Source: Pseudarthrobacter chlorophenolicus A6
GTDB lineage: Bacteria; Actinomycetota; Actinomycetes; Actinomycetales; Micrococcaceae
Assembly: GCF_000022025.1 (NCBI RefSeq)
Contig: NC_011886.1
Coordinates: forward strand, 2,180,980-2,244,979
Direction of reading: 5' to 3'
Length of the DNA: 64,000 nucleotides
Position numbers and translations under genes: made by a program. This document shows, piece by piece, positions 36,739 to 46,741 of this stretch. Within the stretch, counting starts at the first letter, position 1. Each line of letters begins with the position of its first letter. Below the pieces are notes generated by a model. That model searched no databases and was not told the origin of the DNA. It worked only from the letters and a program-made list of their open reading frames with translations.

Positions 36739-38053
36739 GTGGAACTCCCTGCTGGGTTGCTTCCGCCTCATGGAAGAGGTCTTCAAGGTCAGTGTCTACT
36801 GTTGGCACGGGTGCCGCAATGATATGGCTGACGCGGTTGCGGCGGCCCTCGAGCCGGTCGGCGCGCAGCGATACTCCCTGGACTTCCACCCTGCTGCCTA
36901 CGATGGGAACACGTCCCAGCGCTTTGGCGAGCAGTCCGCCCACGGTGTCCACTTCGTCGTCGTCAAGCTCGATGTCAAAAAGCTCTCCGAGGTCATCGAT
37001 GCTCATCCTGGAGCTGACCCGGTAGGAACCGTCGCCGAGCTCTACGGCCTCGGCGCTTTCGGTGTCGTATTCGTCAACGATCTCGCCCACGATTTCCTCG
37101 ATCAGGTCCTCAAGCGTGACCAGGCCGGCCGTGCCGCCGTACTCGTCGATGACGATGGCCACATGTGTGGACTCCTTCTGCAGTTCCCGCAGCAGGTCGC
37201 TCACCGGCTTTGATTCCGGCACGTAGCGGACCTCGCGTGCCATGGAGTCGACCGTGGGCGGTTCGACGCCGGCGTCCAGTTCATGCACGACGGCGGCCAC
37301 GTCCTTGAGGTAGACGATTCCCAGGATGTGGTCGGTGTCCTCGCCGATAACCGGGACCCGGGAGTAGCCGGACCGGAGGAACAGGGACATGGCCTCGTGC
37401 AGGCTCGAACCGGAGTCGATGCCAACGATGTCCGTCCTGGGCACCATGACGGCACGGACCAGCGTGTCCCCGAAGTCGAACACCGACTGGATCATCTCAG
37501 CTTCGGTGTCCTCGATCATGTCGGATTCGCTGGCGCGGTCCACCAGTTCACGGAATTCCTGTTCGCTGAAGAAGGCTTCATCCCCGCCGGGGGCGCCTGG
37601 CGCGGCAGCGCTACCCACGGCGACGAGCCATCCGGGGATGGGCCCCAGTACCCACGTCAGGAAACGGATCATCGGCGCAGTGAAGCGCACTACCGCGGAC
37701 GAGTGGAGTCTGCCCAGCTGGCGGGGGGAGACACCCACGATCACGAACCCCAGCAGCGCCATGATGCCGGTTGCTGCAAGGCCGGCCAGCCAGATGTTGT
37801 CCAGGAGACTGTAAAGCAGCACCGAGACGGCCACGGCGGAGGCCATTTCAAACCAGACACGCCAGAACCTCAGGGCCCGGATGTGGGCAACGGGCTCGCG
37901 GAGGATGCTGCGCATAGCCGTTCCGCGGCTCCGGAGCAGAGCTTCTTCCGCATCGTGGCGCGGGAGGAAATTGAAGGCGGCCTCGGCCGCAGTCAGAACG
38001 GCGGCGATGGCCAGGAAAACCAGGGCCATCGCCACCAGGAGCAGGGGCGTCAC
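36722..38053 (-). CDS. hemolysin/CorC-family CNNM-CBS transporter-associated protein
   Basis: 443 residues: an N-terminal CNNM/DUF21 membrane domain (about 1-150), paired CBS domains (about 200-325: [20 protein letters not shown], then [20 protein letters not shown]) and a C-terminal CorC/HlyC transporter-associated domain (about 340-420). The membrane-domain form is implicated in Mg2+/Co2+ export or resistance. Its start overlaps the ybeY stop by 4 bp (ATGA). Confidence 0.93.
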   Translation of the reverse strand: MTPLLLVAMALVFLAIAAVLTAAEAAFNFLPRHDAEEALLRSRGTAMRSILREPVAHIRALRFWRVWFEMASAVAVSVLLYSLLDNIWLAGLAATGIMALLGFVIVGVSPRQLGRLHSSAVVRFTAPMIRFLTWVLGPIPGWLVAVGSAAAPGAPGGDEAFFSEQEFRELVDRASESDMIEDTEAEMIQSVFDFGDTLVRAVMVPRTDIVGIDSGSSLHEAMSLFLRSGYSRVPVIGEDTDHILGIVYLKDVAAVVHELDAGVEPPTVDSMAREVRYVPESKPVSDLLRELQKESTHVAIVIDEYGGTAGLVTLEDLIEEIVGEIVDEYDTESAEAVELGDGSYRVSSRMSIDDLGELFDIELDDDEVDTVGGLLAKALGRVPIVGSRVEVQGVSLRADRLEGRRNRVSHIIAAPVPTVDTDLEDLFHEAEATQQGVPREQEK

Positions 38054-38519
38054 TGGGTGGTCTCGGCGGGCGCTTCCTTGCCGGTGAAGCCGGTCAGGAG
38101 TTCGCGCTGGAGCCCGAACATCTCTTCCTTCTCTTCGGGCTCGGCATGGTCATAGCCCAAAAGGTGAAGGATGCCGTGCGTGGTCAGCAGCAGCATCTCG
38201 TCCTGGAGGGCGTGGCCGGCGTTTTTGGCCTGGACCTGCGCCACCTGGGGGCAGATGGCGATATCGCCGAGCATGCCCTGCGGGGTAGGCCGGTCCGGAG
38301 TTCCGGGCGTGAGGTCGTCCATGGGGACCGACAACACGTCGGTTGCCCCGGGCTCGTCCATCAGTTCGATGTGGAGCTTCTCCATGGCAGGCTCGTCCAC
38401 CAGGAGAATGGACAGTTCTGCCTGCGGATGGATGTAAAGCTGTTCGAAAATGTAGCGGGACAGGGCAACCAGGCCCGCCTCGTCCACCTCAACGCCGGAC
38501 TCGTTGTTCACCTCGATGC

Positions 38520-38523
<4 letters not shown>
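38050..38523 (-). CDS. ybeY: rRNA maturation endoribonuclease YbeY
   Basis: 157 residues with the zinc motif HGILHLLGYDH (116-126, three His ligands) of the UPF0054/YbeY family, which takes part in 16S 3'-end maturation and 70S quality control. The ATG overlaps the phoH stop by 4 bp, and the stop overlaps the next start by 4 bp, so translation is coupled. Confidence 0.95.
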
Positions 38524-39608
<1,085 letters not shown>

Positions 39609-39946
39609 GGTGCTGGCCCGCAGGCCTGTGGTCCCCTCAAGGTAGTTTCTGCTGTCGTCCCGGTCCGGGAAACCAGGGCCTGGTTCCCGCGTTCCGTGAT
39701 CCTTTTATCTTACGCCAGCGCATCCGGGCTGCCGTTAAAGCCGGACACCCAGGGGCCCGGGCGTCCGCGCACAGGTCATTAGGTATCAACTTCATATCGT
39801 CCTCATATCGTTCCCGTTGCAGTTGGGCTCTGTGGCAGGAACCGGGCAAATCGCTTGGCCGGGCTGTGCAATGCTGGAAATCCAGCCACGGCTGTGACAT
39901 CGGGCCGACCGGGGAACGGCCTCACGACAGGAAAGGAAAGGCATAA
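39609..39946. other. 338-bp divergent intergenic region, phoH / GerMN lipoprotein
   Basis: No coding frame is convincing here. It holds a possible phoH -10 (TAAGAT, minus strand, 39712-39707), an 11/10-bp hairpin in the phoH leader (39667-39677 with 39679-39688), and the 11-bp-phased repeats at 39784-39811 in front of the lipoprotein gene. Confidence 0.6.
39784..39811. repeat. 11-bp-phased direct repeats
   Basis: TCATATCGT occurs at 39792-39800 and 39803-39811, exactly 11 bp apart, and a third TATC lies one further 11-bp step upstream (39784-39787). Helically phased direct repeats are typical binding sites of OmpR/PhoB-type response regulators. They are about 135 bp upstream of the GerMN lipoprotein start. 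Confidence 0.45.
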
Positions 39947-40900
39947 GTGCCGGATACCGTTGCGCCCCGCCGGGCAGGTCGAAACATGGGCCGCGCCCGT
40001 GCGTTCGTGCTGGCAGGCGTCCTGACGGCCGTGCCAATCCTTGCCGGGTGCGTGGCAGAGCCTGGCCCCTCCCCCACTGGCACCCTCATGACCGGTCCAG
40101 CGACGACTGGAAGCCCGGAGCCGCCTTCCACCAGCGCCCCCCTGGAAACCACGCAGTCCTCCAACAAGGCACCGGTCTACTGGATCGGCCGCAGCAGCAA
40201 CAACGTCTTCCTGTACAGGGAGTTCCGGGACGTGCCCGAGCAAGAAAACCCGGTGACACGGGCACTCCGCGCCATGATGTCTGACAAGCCCCTTGACCCT
40301 GACTTCTTCACCCCGTGGCAGAATCCCGGCAAGCTGGCCACCTCGATTTCCGGAAAGGACGTCATCACCGTCGACGTCTCCGAGGACGCCTTCAACAGCA
40401 ACCTTGATGCGGACATGGCCGCCCGTGCCGTCCAGCAACTCGTCTACACGGCCACTGCTGCCGCGGCCAGTTCCGGGCTAATCGACTCCGGCCAGCAGAT
40501 CCGCGTACGGATACTGGTGGACGGCCACACCGACTACATGGCTTTCGGGCAGGTCCAGCTCGGCGCCCTCATGACCCGGACGGCAGGCCTGGTGGCTCCT
40601 GTCTGGATCATCGACCCCCAGGAAGGTTCGGAGGTGGCGGACGGCAGCGTCAAGATCACCGGGCGCAGCACGTCGGCGGGCGGCAAGCTTCGCTGGCAGA
40701 TCCTGCGGACCGCTGATAACGGTGCCAAAGCGCCCTTCCTCACCGGCGAAACCACTGCATCGTCGGAACAGGGGCAGGCAGGGGTGTTCACGCTGGCTTT
40801 GACCCTGCCCGCCGGTGACTACGAACTGAGGGTTGCCCAGGCCGGGTCCGACGGCGGGCCGGACCAGTTCGAAGACAACAGGTCCTTCAAAGTCAGGTAG
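39947..40900 (+). CDS. GerMN/Gmad2-domain lipoprotein
   Basis: 317 residues: signal peptide with lipobox ILAGC (Cys35), Thr/Ser/Pro-rich linker, GerMN domain (about 65-190: VYWIGRSSNNVFLYREFR, then a DVSEDAFNSN-type region and VRILVDG) and a C-terminal Gmad2 immunoglobulin-like domain (about 215-317: IIDPQEGSEVADGSVKITG). This domain pair occurs in cell-envelope lipoproteins of Gram-positives; the organism is not expected to sporulate, so the germination name is historical. GTG start with a GGAAAGGAAAGG ribosome site. Its end overlaps the convergent rsmE by 8 bp. Confidence 0.85.
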   Translation: MPDTVAPRRAGRNMGRARAFVLAGVLTAVPILAGCVAEPGPSPTGTLMTGPATTGSPEPPSTSAPLETTQSSNKAPVYWIGRSSNNVFLYREFRDVPEQENPVTRALRAMMSDKPLDPDFFTPWQNPGKLATSISGKDVITVDVSEDAFNSNLDADMAARAVQQLVYTATAAAASSGLIDSGQQIRVRILVDGHTDYMAFGQVQLGALMTRTAGLVAPVWIIDPQEGSEVADGSVKITGRSTSAGGKLRWQILRTADNGAKAPFLTGETTASSEQGQAGVFTLALTLPAGDYELRVAQAGSDGGPDQFEDNRSFKVR

Positions 40901-41666
40901 CGTCCCAGCGCCCCAGGATGTCGCTGGAGAGAACCACGGCGGCAGGACCTGCCGTGGACGAGCGCAGCACGTGGTGGCCCAGGAGGGCCGTGACGGCTCC
41001 GCGGTCGCAGAGGCGCGTCACCTCCCGTGGGCTGATTCCGCCCTCCGGACCTACGATGAGCAGCACTTCCCGGGTACCCGTGCCACTGGCACCTTCCCAG
41101 CCTTCCAGGACCGCACGGAGGGGCCGCACTGCGTCTTCGTGGAGGATGATCGCCAGGTCAGCGGTTTCCACGGCGGCAGCAAGTGCAGCGGTGTCGACGG
41201 CGGAACGCACCTCAGGGATCCAGGCCCGCCGGGCCTGCTTGGCCGCGGCTCCCACAACAGACTGCCATTTGCCGTGCGCCTTGGCTGCCCGGTCACCCTT
41301 CCACCGCACGATGGAGCGTTCGGACTGCCAAGGGATGACGGCGTCGATGCCCAGTTCAGTGGAGGTCTCGATGGCAAGCTCATCACGGTCACCCTTGGCG
41401 AGGGCCTGCACCAGCACCAGCCGGACTCTGGGGCGGGCCTCCTCCACCAGGGTGCCGCACCGCACCGTCAGGCGGGTGCCGGCAGCCTCTGCCACCGTGC
41501 CGCTCATACGGGTACCGGCGCCATCGACGATGTCCACGGCTTCGCCCGCCGCGAGCCGCTTTACGGCGACCGCGTGGCGGGCCTCCGGCCCCTCCAGGAC
41601 AAACTCCATGCCCTCCTCCAGACCGACGAGGGATCCGGCGGCGGCAAAAAAGACGGGGTTGCTCAC
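40893..41666 (-). CDS. rsmE: 16S rRNA (uracil-1498-N3) methyltransferase RsmE
   Basis: 257 residues: an N-terminal PUA-like domain (HAVAVKRLAAGEAVDIVDG) and a C-terminal SPOUT knot with LIVGPEGGISPREV and LRSSTAGPAAVVLSSD, which binds SAM. Methylates U1498 of 16S rRNA. ATG start, 2 bp after the dnaJ stop, so it is the last gene of the hrcA-dnaJ-rsmE heat-shock operon. Confidence 0.94.
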   Translation of the reverse strand: MSNPVFFAAAGSLVGLEEGMEFVLEGPEARHAVAVKRLAAGEAVDIVDGAGTRMSGTVAEAAGTRLTVRCGTLVEEARPRVRLVLVQALAKGDRDELAIETSTELGIDAVIPWQSERSIVRWKGDRAAKAHGKWQSVVGAAAKQARRAWIPEVRSAVDTAALAAAVETADLAIILHEDAVRPLRAVLEGWEGASGTGTREVLLIVGPEGGISPREVTRLCDRGAVTALLGHHVLRSSTAGPAAVVLSSDILGRWDAT

Positions 41667-41668
41667 CG

Positions 41669-42796
41669 CTACAGGTTACCCAGCCGGTCCCGCAGCTTCG
41701 CGAACATCCCGCCGCTGGCAGCCAGTTTGCCCTCAGTAATCTGTTCGCCGCGGAGCTTGGCAAGCTGCCGCAGGAGCTCCTCCTGGGCTGCGTCGAGCTT
41801 GGCCGGGGTTTCCACCTGCAGGTGCACCTTCAGGTCACCGCGGCCGTAGCCGCGCAGGTGGGTGATGCCGAGGCCGCGGAGGGTGATGATTTCACCGGAC
41901 TGGGTGCCCGGCTTTACGTCGATGTCCTGGGTGCCGTCGAAGGTTTCCAGGCTGACGTCGGTGCCCAGCGCCGCTGCGGTCATGGGGATGTTGAGGGTTG
42001 CGTGCAGGTCGTCGCCGTCCCGCACGTATGTGGCGTCGTTGTTGACGCGGACCTCCACGTAAAGGTCGCCGGAGGGGCCGCCCGCGGGGCCGGCTTCGCC
42101 CTGCCCGGACAGCTGGATGCGCGTTCCGGTGGCGACGCCGGCAGGAACCTTGATGGTCAGGGAGCGGCGGCTCCGGATGCGGCCCTGCCCGCTGCACTCG
42201 TTGCAGGGGTCTTTGATGACCGTACCGAAGCCCTCGCAGGTGCCGCACGGTGCCGCGGTCATGACCTGGCCGAGGATCGAACGGACAGCGCGCTGTACCT
42301 GCCCGCTGCCTCCGCAGATGTCGCAGCGTTCGGGGTGGGTCCCCGGACGGCAGCACGACCCCTCGCAGGTGGGGCAGGTGACGGCAGTGTCCACCTCAAG
42401 CTTCTTGTTGACGCCAAAGACTGCGTCCCGCAGTTCGATGCGGACGCTGATGAGTGCATCCTGGCCGCGTCGGACCCGTGAGGCTGGCCCGGAGGATCCG
42501 CCGGCGCCGAAGAACGTGTCGAAGATGTCCTGGAATGCAAAGCCCTGGCCGGCGTAGCTTCCGCCGCCGAAGCCGTTGTCGGTGCCGTTCTCATTGCCGG
42601 TGGTGTCGTAGACCCGGCGTTTCTGCGGATCGGAGAGGACTTCGTAGGCGTGGGTCACGGCCTTGAAGCGGTCCGCCGCATCTTCGCCCGGGTTGACGTC
42701 GGGGTGGAGTGTCCGGGCCAGCTTGCGGTAGGCCTTTTTGATTTCTTCTCCGGTGGCTTCCGGTGAGACTCCAAGGACGTCATAGTGGCTGCTCAA
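41669..42796 (-). CDS. dnaJ: chaperone protein DnaJ
   Basis: 375 residues: J domain (about 3-68, with the HPD motif in [12 protein letters not shown]), Gly/Phe region, zinc-finger domain with four repeats ([32 protein letters not shown]) and C-terminal substrate-binding domain. The first repeat ends in Cys instead of Gly. Co-chaperone of DnaK; this is the DnaJ2-type copy linked to hrcA. 81 bp after hrcA. Confidence 0.96.
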   Translation of the reverse strand: MSSHYDVLGVSPEATGEEIKKAYRKLARTLHPDVNPGEDAADRFKAVTHAYEVLSDPQKRRVYDTTGNENGTDNGFGGGSYAGQGFAFQDIFDTFFGAGGSSGPASRVRRGQDALISVRIELRDAVFGVNKKLEVDTAVTCPTCEGSCCRPGTHPERCDICGGSGQVQRAVRSILGQVMTAAPCGTCEGFGTVIKDPCNECSGQGRIRSRRSLTIKVPAGVATGTRIQLSGQGEAGPAGGPSGDLYVEVRVNNDATYVRDGDDLHATLNIPMTAAALGTDVSLETFDGTQDIDVKPGTQSGEIITLRGLGITHLRGYGRGDLKVHLQVETPAKLDAAQEELLRQLAKLRGEQITEGKLAASGGMFAKLRDRLGNL

Positions 42797-42877
42797 AGTT
42801 CGTATCTCTTCCTTGTTGTACTGCCTGCGGTGGGGCTGCCGTGCGGGCCCGGCTGCTGTGTTGCCGGGGCGGGCCGG

Positions 42878-43891
42878 TCAGGGGCCCAGAATGCGGGAAA
42901 GGTATCGGGCAACAGCCCTGACGGCCGCCATGGTATTGGGGTAATCCATCCGGGTGGGACCCAGGATGCCGATCTTGGCCACACTGTCCGGACCGTAGCC
43001 GGTGGCCACGACGGACGCCTCAGCCAGGCCGTCGTAAGGGTTTTCGCGGCCGATGCTGACGGCCACGCCGCGGTGGTCCTGCGCCATGTCGCTCAGCAGC
43101 CGCAGCATCACCACCTGCTCTTCCAGGGCTTCCAGCACGGGGCCGATGCTCAGAGGAAAATCGACATTGGACCGGGCCAGGTTGGCCGTGCCCGCCATGA
43201 CCATGCGGTCCTCGCGGCTGCTGTGCGCAAGGATTTCCAGGGCATGGGCCAACGCCTGGGCCGCCTGCCGCTCCCCCGGACTGACGGAGGAGACGACGGC
43301 GGGAAGGGCTTGCGCCAGCCGGGCAAGCGGCGTGCCGGCGAGAGTTCCCAGGAAACGGGTACGCAGCGCGGACAAGGCATCGTCCGCGAGGTCCTGCCCG
43401 ACGTCGATGACGCGCTGCTCCACGTTGCCGCTGTTCGCGATCAGGACCACCAGGACCTTGCGCGGCGCCAGCAGGACGAACTCGATGTGCCGGATCAGCG
43501 CCCGGCTCAGGTGGGGGTACTGGACCACGGCTACCTGGTTGGTCAGCTGGGACAACAGCCTTACGGTGCGGTCCAGGACGTCGTCGAGGTCGTCGGATCC
43601 CTCCAGGAGGGACTGGATGGCGCGCCGTTCCGCCTGCGAGAGCGGCTTCACGGCCGAAATCTGGTCCACGAACAGCCTGTAGCCCTTGTCCGTGGGGATC
43701 CGGCCGGCACTGGTATGCGGCGCGGTGATGAGGCCCTCGTCCTCAAGCGCGGCCATGTCGTTCCGGATGGTGGCGCTGGAAACCCCCAGGTGATGCCGTT
43801 CCACCAGGGCCTTGGAGCCTACCGGCTCCCGGGAGTGGACGTAGTCCTCCACGATGGCCCGCAGTACTTCCAGCTTGCGCGGCTCACTCAC
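42878..43891 (-). CDS. hrcA: heat-inducible transcription repressor HrcA
   Basis: 337 residues: an N-terminal winged helix (RKLEVLRAIVEDYVHSREPV, LGVSSATIRNDMAALEDEGL) and a GAF-like dimerisation domain. Represses groE/dnaK-type heat-shock genes by binding CIRCE. The GTG at 43891 (MSEPRKLEV) is chosen over an in-frame upstream start at 43981 that would lie inside the CIRCE element. A CIRCE element lies 84 bp upstream, so the operon is autoregulated. Confidence 0.95.
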   Translation of the reverse strand: MSEPRKLEVLRAIVEDYVHSREPVGSKALVERHHLGVSSATIRNDMAALEDEGLITAPHTSAGRIPTDKGYRLFVDQISAVKPLSQAERRAIQSLLEGSDDLDDVLDRTVRLLSQLTNQVAVVQYPHLSRALIRHIEFVLLAPRKVLVVLIANSGNVEQRVIDVGQDLADDALSALRTRFLGTLAGTPLARLAQALPAVVSSVSPGERQAAQALAHALEILAHSSREDRMVMAGTANLARSNVDFPLSIGPVLEALEEQVVMLRLLSDMAQDHRGVAVSIGRENPYDGLAEASVVATGYGPDSVAKIGILGPTRMDYPNTMAAVRAVARYLSRILGP

Positions 43892-43974
43892 ACTCCACCT
43901 CCATCCAGTCGGGGTGGTTAAGCCACCCGTTCCTTCCTGCCAGTCTGCACGCACTCGAACGTACACTCGAACTG

Positions 43975-44001
43975 TTAGCACTCGACATGCCTAAGTGCTA
44001 A
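43975..44001. promoter_or_regulatory. CIRCE element (HrcA operator)
   Basis: TTAGCACTC, 9-nt spacer, AAGTGCTAA: matches the CIRCE consensus TTAGCACTC-N9-GAGTGCTAA with one mismatch. It lies between the divergent hrcA and DUF3097 genes, 5 bp upstream of a plus-strand -10 (TATTAT, 44007-44012). Confidence 0.92.
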
Positions 44002-44006
44002 CAGTC

Positions 44007-44012
44007 TATTAT
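44007..44012 (+). promoter_or_regulatory. -10 element of DUF3097 gene
   Basis: TATTAT, five bases downstream of CIRCE; the -35 position (about 43984-43989, GACATG) falls in the CIRCE spacer. HrcA bound here should block this promoter. Confidence 0.45.
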
Positions 44013-44088
44013 GCCTTGGCCCGTTGTTAGCATTGGTACCGCTCCGGGCGAAATTCCGGGAGAAGACCTACGGCGAGGCGGAGTGACC

Positions 44089-44940
44089 ATGGATTACCAG
44101 AGCTGGGGACCGCGGGACATGTCTGCTCCCGCGCGTACACAACTGCCTGAAGTGCCCGTGGAACGCGGCATGGTGCTCGAAGACGTACAGTCCGGTTGGG
44201 TGGGGGCTGTCACCAGGGTGGAGAAGTCCGGCGGCATGCACGTGGTGGCCCTCGAAGACCGGCGTGGAAAGTCGCGGACCTTCCGGCTGGGATTCGGATT
44301 CCTCCTCGAGGGCCGTGCCATCAGGCTGATGCCACCGGCACCCCGGCCCGCAGCGGGGGGCCCGTCGGCCGGGCGCACCGCCTCGGGCTCCGTACGCGTC
44401 GCAGGCCAGCGGGCGCAGGTGGCCAAGGCGAGCCGCATCTGGGTGGAAGGCAAGCACGACGCCGAACTCGTCGAGAAGGTATGGGGAGACGACCTCCGGG
44501 TGGAGGGCATCGTCGTCGAACCCCTGCATGGCATCGACGACCTCGCCGGGGCCGTGAAGGAATTCAGGCCCGGCCCGGGCCGCCGGCTGGGCGTCCTGGT
44601 GGACCACCTGGTCCCGGACTCCAAGGAATCCCGCATTGCTGACGCTGTCATGGCCGGCCCCGGAGCTGCAGGCAACGTCCTGATTGTCGGCCATCCCTAC
44701 GTGGATGTCTGGCAGGCCATCCGGCCCTCCGTGCTGGGCATCCCGCAATGGCCGTCCGTACCGCGGGGCCAGGACTGGAAAACCGGGATCCTCAGGGCGT
44801 TCGGCTGGCCGCACTCCACGAAGGAGGACATCGGGCTGGGATGGCAGAAACTGCTCGGTGCCGTCCATACGTACGCAGACCTTGAGGCCTCGCTGCTTGG
44901 CCGGGTCGAGGAAGTCATCGACTTCCTCACAGCACCCTGA
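44089..44940 (+). CDS. DUF3097 family protein (Toprim-like)
   Basis: 283 residues from the ATG at 44089 (GGCGGAG ribosome site). The frame is open upstream, but a -10 at 44007-44012 places the transcript start after the alternative ATG at 44011. An N-terminal small beta-barrel resembling a KOW/Tudor fold (about 25-85: GMVLEDVQSGWVGAVTRV, FLLEGRAIRLMPP) is followed by an Ala/Pro linker. A C-terminal domain (about 115-230) follows with IWVEGKHDAELVEKVWG and LGVLVDHLVPDSKESR. Those two match the Glu and Asp-x-Asp positions of Toprim nucleotidyl-transfer/hydrolase domains, as in RNase M5 and DnaG. Conserved in Actinobacteria; function unknown, nucleic-acid processing is inferred. Confidence 0.85.
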   Translation: MDYQSWGPRDMSAPARTQLPEVPVERGMVLEDVQSGWVGAVTRVEKSGGMHVVALEDRRGKSRTFRLGFGFLLEGRAIRLMPPAPRPAAGGPSAGRTASGSVRVAGQRAQVAKASRIWVEGKHDAELVEKVWGDDLRVEGIVVEPLHGIDDLAGAVKEFRPGPGRRLGVLVDHLVPDSKESRIADAVMAGPGAAGNVLIVGHPYVDVWQAIRPSVLGIPQWPSVPRGQDWKTGILRAFGWPHSTKEDIGLGWQKLLGAVHTYADLEASLLGRVEEVIDFLTAP

Positions 44941-45059
44941 CGGACGCCGGACCGGCAAACACCAGTATTCTTGATAGTGCGGTGGCCCGCGATCCGCAGC
45001 GGGCCCCGAAGCATCACCTGCATCTCCGGCATCAATAGCACTTTTCGAAGGAACAGACT

Positions 45060-45479
45060 GTGGCAGAAAACGCACGCGAGCATAGGGACGGCCAAAGCAG
45101 CACCGGCCGTTCCGAATACCACGGCGTACCGGCGAATGCGCTGCCGCTTACGGCCAGCGAAGACCGGCAGTGGGCCACATTGGCACACTTCGGCGGGATC
45201 CTGGGATGCGTCCCCGCCCTGCTGATCTTCCTTATTTTCCGCGACCGCGGTCCCTTCACGGCCCAGGAGTCAAAGGAAGCCCTGAACTTCAGCCTGCCGC
45301 CAACCATCGCCGCGGTAGTGGCGAACATCCTGGTGTTCATTCCCGTGGTCGGAAACATTTTTGCCGTGATTGCCACGTTGATCTGGATTGCGCTGACCTG
45401 CTTTTCGGTGGCGGCGGGCATCCACGTCAACCGCGGCCAGCCGCACCGTTACCGGTTCAACCTGCGCTGGATCAAGTAA
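45060..45479 (+). CDS. DUF4870 family membrane protein
   Basis: 139 residues: a polar N-terminus (about 1-35), then three hydrophobic segments and the family signature QWATLAHFGGILG, FTAQESKEALNFSL and a C-terminal YRFNLRWIK. Small integral membrane protein of unknown role, related to Tic20-like DUF4870 proteins. GTG start with a GAAGGA ribosome site. Converges with hemW (7-bp gap). Confidence 0.88.
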   Translation: MAENAREHRDGQSSTGRSEYHGVPANALPLTASEDRQWATLAHFGGILGCVPALLIFLIFRDRGPFTAQESKEALNFSLPPTIAAVVANILVFIPVVGNIFAVIATLIWIALTCFSVAAGIHVNRGQPHRYRFNLRWIK

Positions 45480-45486
45480 TCCCGCG

Positions 45487-46716
45487 CTAGTCGGGCAGGA
45501 TCCGGCGCACCACCGCGTCTGCCAGGAGCCGGCCCTTCAGCGTCAGGACCAGCGTCCCCCGGAATGCTGCCCCTGGATCCACCAGCCCCTCGGCAATCAG
45601 CCCGGCGATCTGGTGCCGCCCCACTGTATCCAGGCTTGCCACTTCCAGTCCGGACTGGAGGCGGGCCTCAAGCATGACCCGCTCCACGTTGCGGGTTTCA
45701 GCGTCCAGCGTTTCCCGTCCGGCGGCCGGTGAGGTTCCCTGTGCCAGCCGGCCCGCGTATGCGGCGGGATGTTTGACGTTCCACCAGCGCACGCCGCCTA
45801 CGTGGGAGTGCGCGCCCGGCCCAATCCCCCACCAGTCATCCCCGCGCCAGTAGGCGAGGTTGTGCCGGCAGGCCTGCTCTGGCGTGCGCGCCCAGTTGCT
45901 GACCTCGTACCACTCCAGGCCCGCCGAGGTGATCAGGCGGTCAGCGAGCTCGTATTTGTCGGCGTGATCGTCGTCGTCGATCCCGGGGACCTCGCCGCGA
46001 CGGATCTGCGCCGCCAACTTGGTACCGTCCTCAACGATCAGCGCATAGGCGCTGATGTGGTCCGGCTCGTAGGACAACGCAGTTTCCAGAGAGTACTGCC
46101 AATCGGCCAGCGACTCCCCCGGCGTCCCATAGATCAGGTCGAGGCTCACGGCCAGGCCGGCGTCCCGGGCCCACTGCACCACTAGGGGAACCCTGCTCGG
46201 TGTGTGGGTGCGGTCCAGGACCTTCAGTACGTGCGGGACGGCGGACTGCATCCCGAACGAAACCCGCGTAAAGCCGGCATCCCTCAGCACAGCCAGGGAC
46301 TCCGGCGTCACCGAATCGGGGTTCGCCTCAGTAGTGACCTCGGCGCCTTCCTCGATCCCCCACTGGCCGATAGCCGTCCGAAGAATGAGGGCGAGGTCCT
46401 CCGCCGGCAACAGGGTGGGGGTGCCGCCGCCGAAGAAGACGGTGCTGAGCTTTCGGTCCGGCACGCCGGAGTCCTTGAGAACATCGGCCGCAAAGGCTAC
46501 CTCGGATGCTGCCGTACCGGCATAGGCATCCTGGGAGGCACCGCCGCCGAGTTCGGTGGCAGTGTAGGTGTTGAAGTCGCAGTACCCGCAGCGCACGGCG
46601 CAGAACGGGATGTGGACATACAGGCCGAACGCGCGGTCCCCCGCGCCGACGGCCGCCTGCGGAGGCAGGATGCCGTCCGACGGCGCCGGGTCACCGAGGG
46701 GAAGTACGCTGGGCAT
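45487..46716 (-). CDS. hemW: radical SAM haem chaperone HemW
   Basis: 409 residues: radical SAM cluster motif CAVRCGYC (Cys39, Cys43, Cys46) with HIPF before it, GGGTPTLL, and a C-terminal HemN-like domain. Resembles oxygen-independent coproporphyrinogen oxidase but is the HemW type that binds and delivers haem, perhaps to respiratory enzymes. It follows lepA on the same strand by 25 bp; lepA-hemW linkage is common in Gram-positive bacteria. Confidence 0.93.
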   Translation of the reverse strand: MPSVLPLGDPAPSDGILPPQAAVGAGDRAFGLYVHIPFCAVRCGYCDFNTYTATELGGGASQDAYAGTAASEVAFAADVLKDSGVPDRKLSTVFFGGGTPTLLPAEDLALILRTAIGQWGIEEGAEVTTEANPDSVTPESLAVLRDAGFTRVSFGMQSAVPHVLKVLDRTHTPSRVPLVVQWARDAGLAVSLDLIYGTPGESLADWQYSLETALSYEPDHISAYALIVEDGTKLAAQIRRGEVPGIDDDDHADKYELADRLITSAGLEWYEVSNWARTPEQACRHNLAYWRGDDWWGIGPGAHSHVGGVRWWNVKHPAAYAGRLAQGTSPAAGRETLDAETRNVERVMLEARLQSGLEVASLDTVGRHQIAGLIAEGLVDPGAAFRGTLVLTLKGRLLADAVVRRILPD

Positions 46717-46741
46717 CAGCGGGTTCCCCGCCGCGCAGTGG

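Noticed and set aside
36739..36786. Longer Era start at 36786
   Set aside because: The 16 extra residues lie inside the CBS-protein gene and are not conserved in Era; the GTG at 36738 gives the usual overlap.
43892..43981. Longer HrcA start at 43981
   Set aside because: It would place the start inside the CIRCE operator and add a non-homologous peptide.
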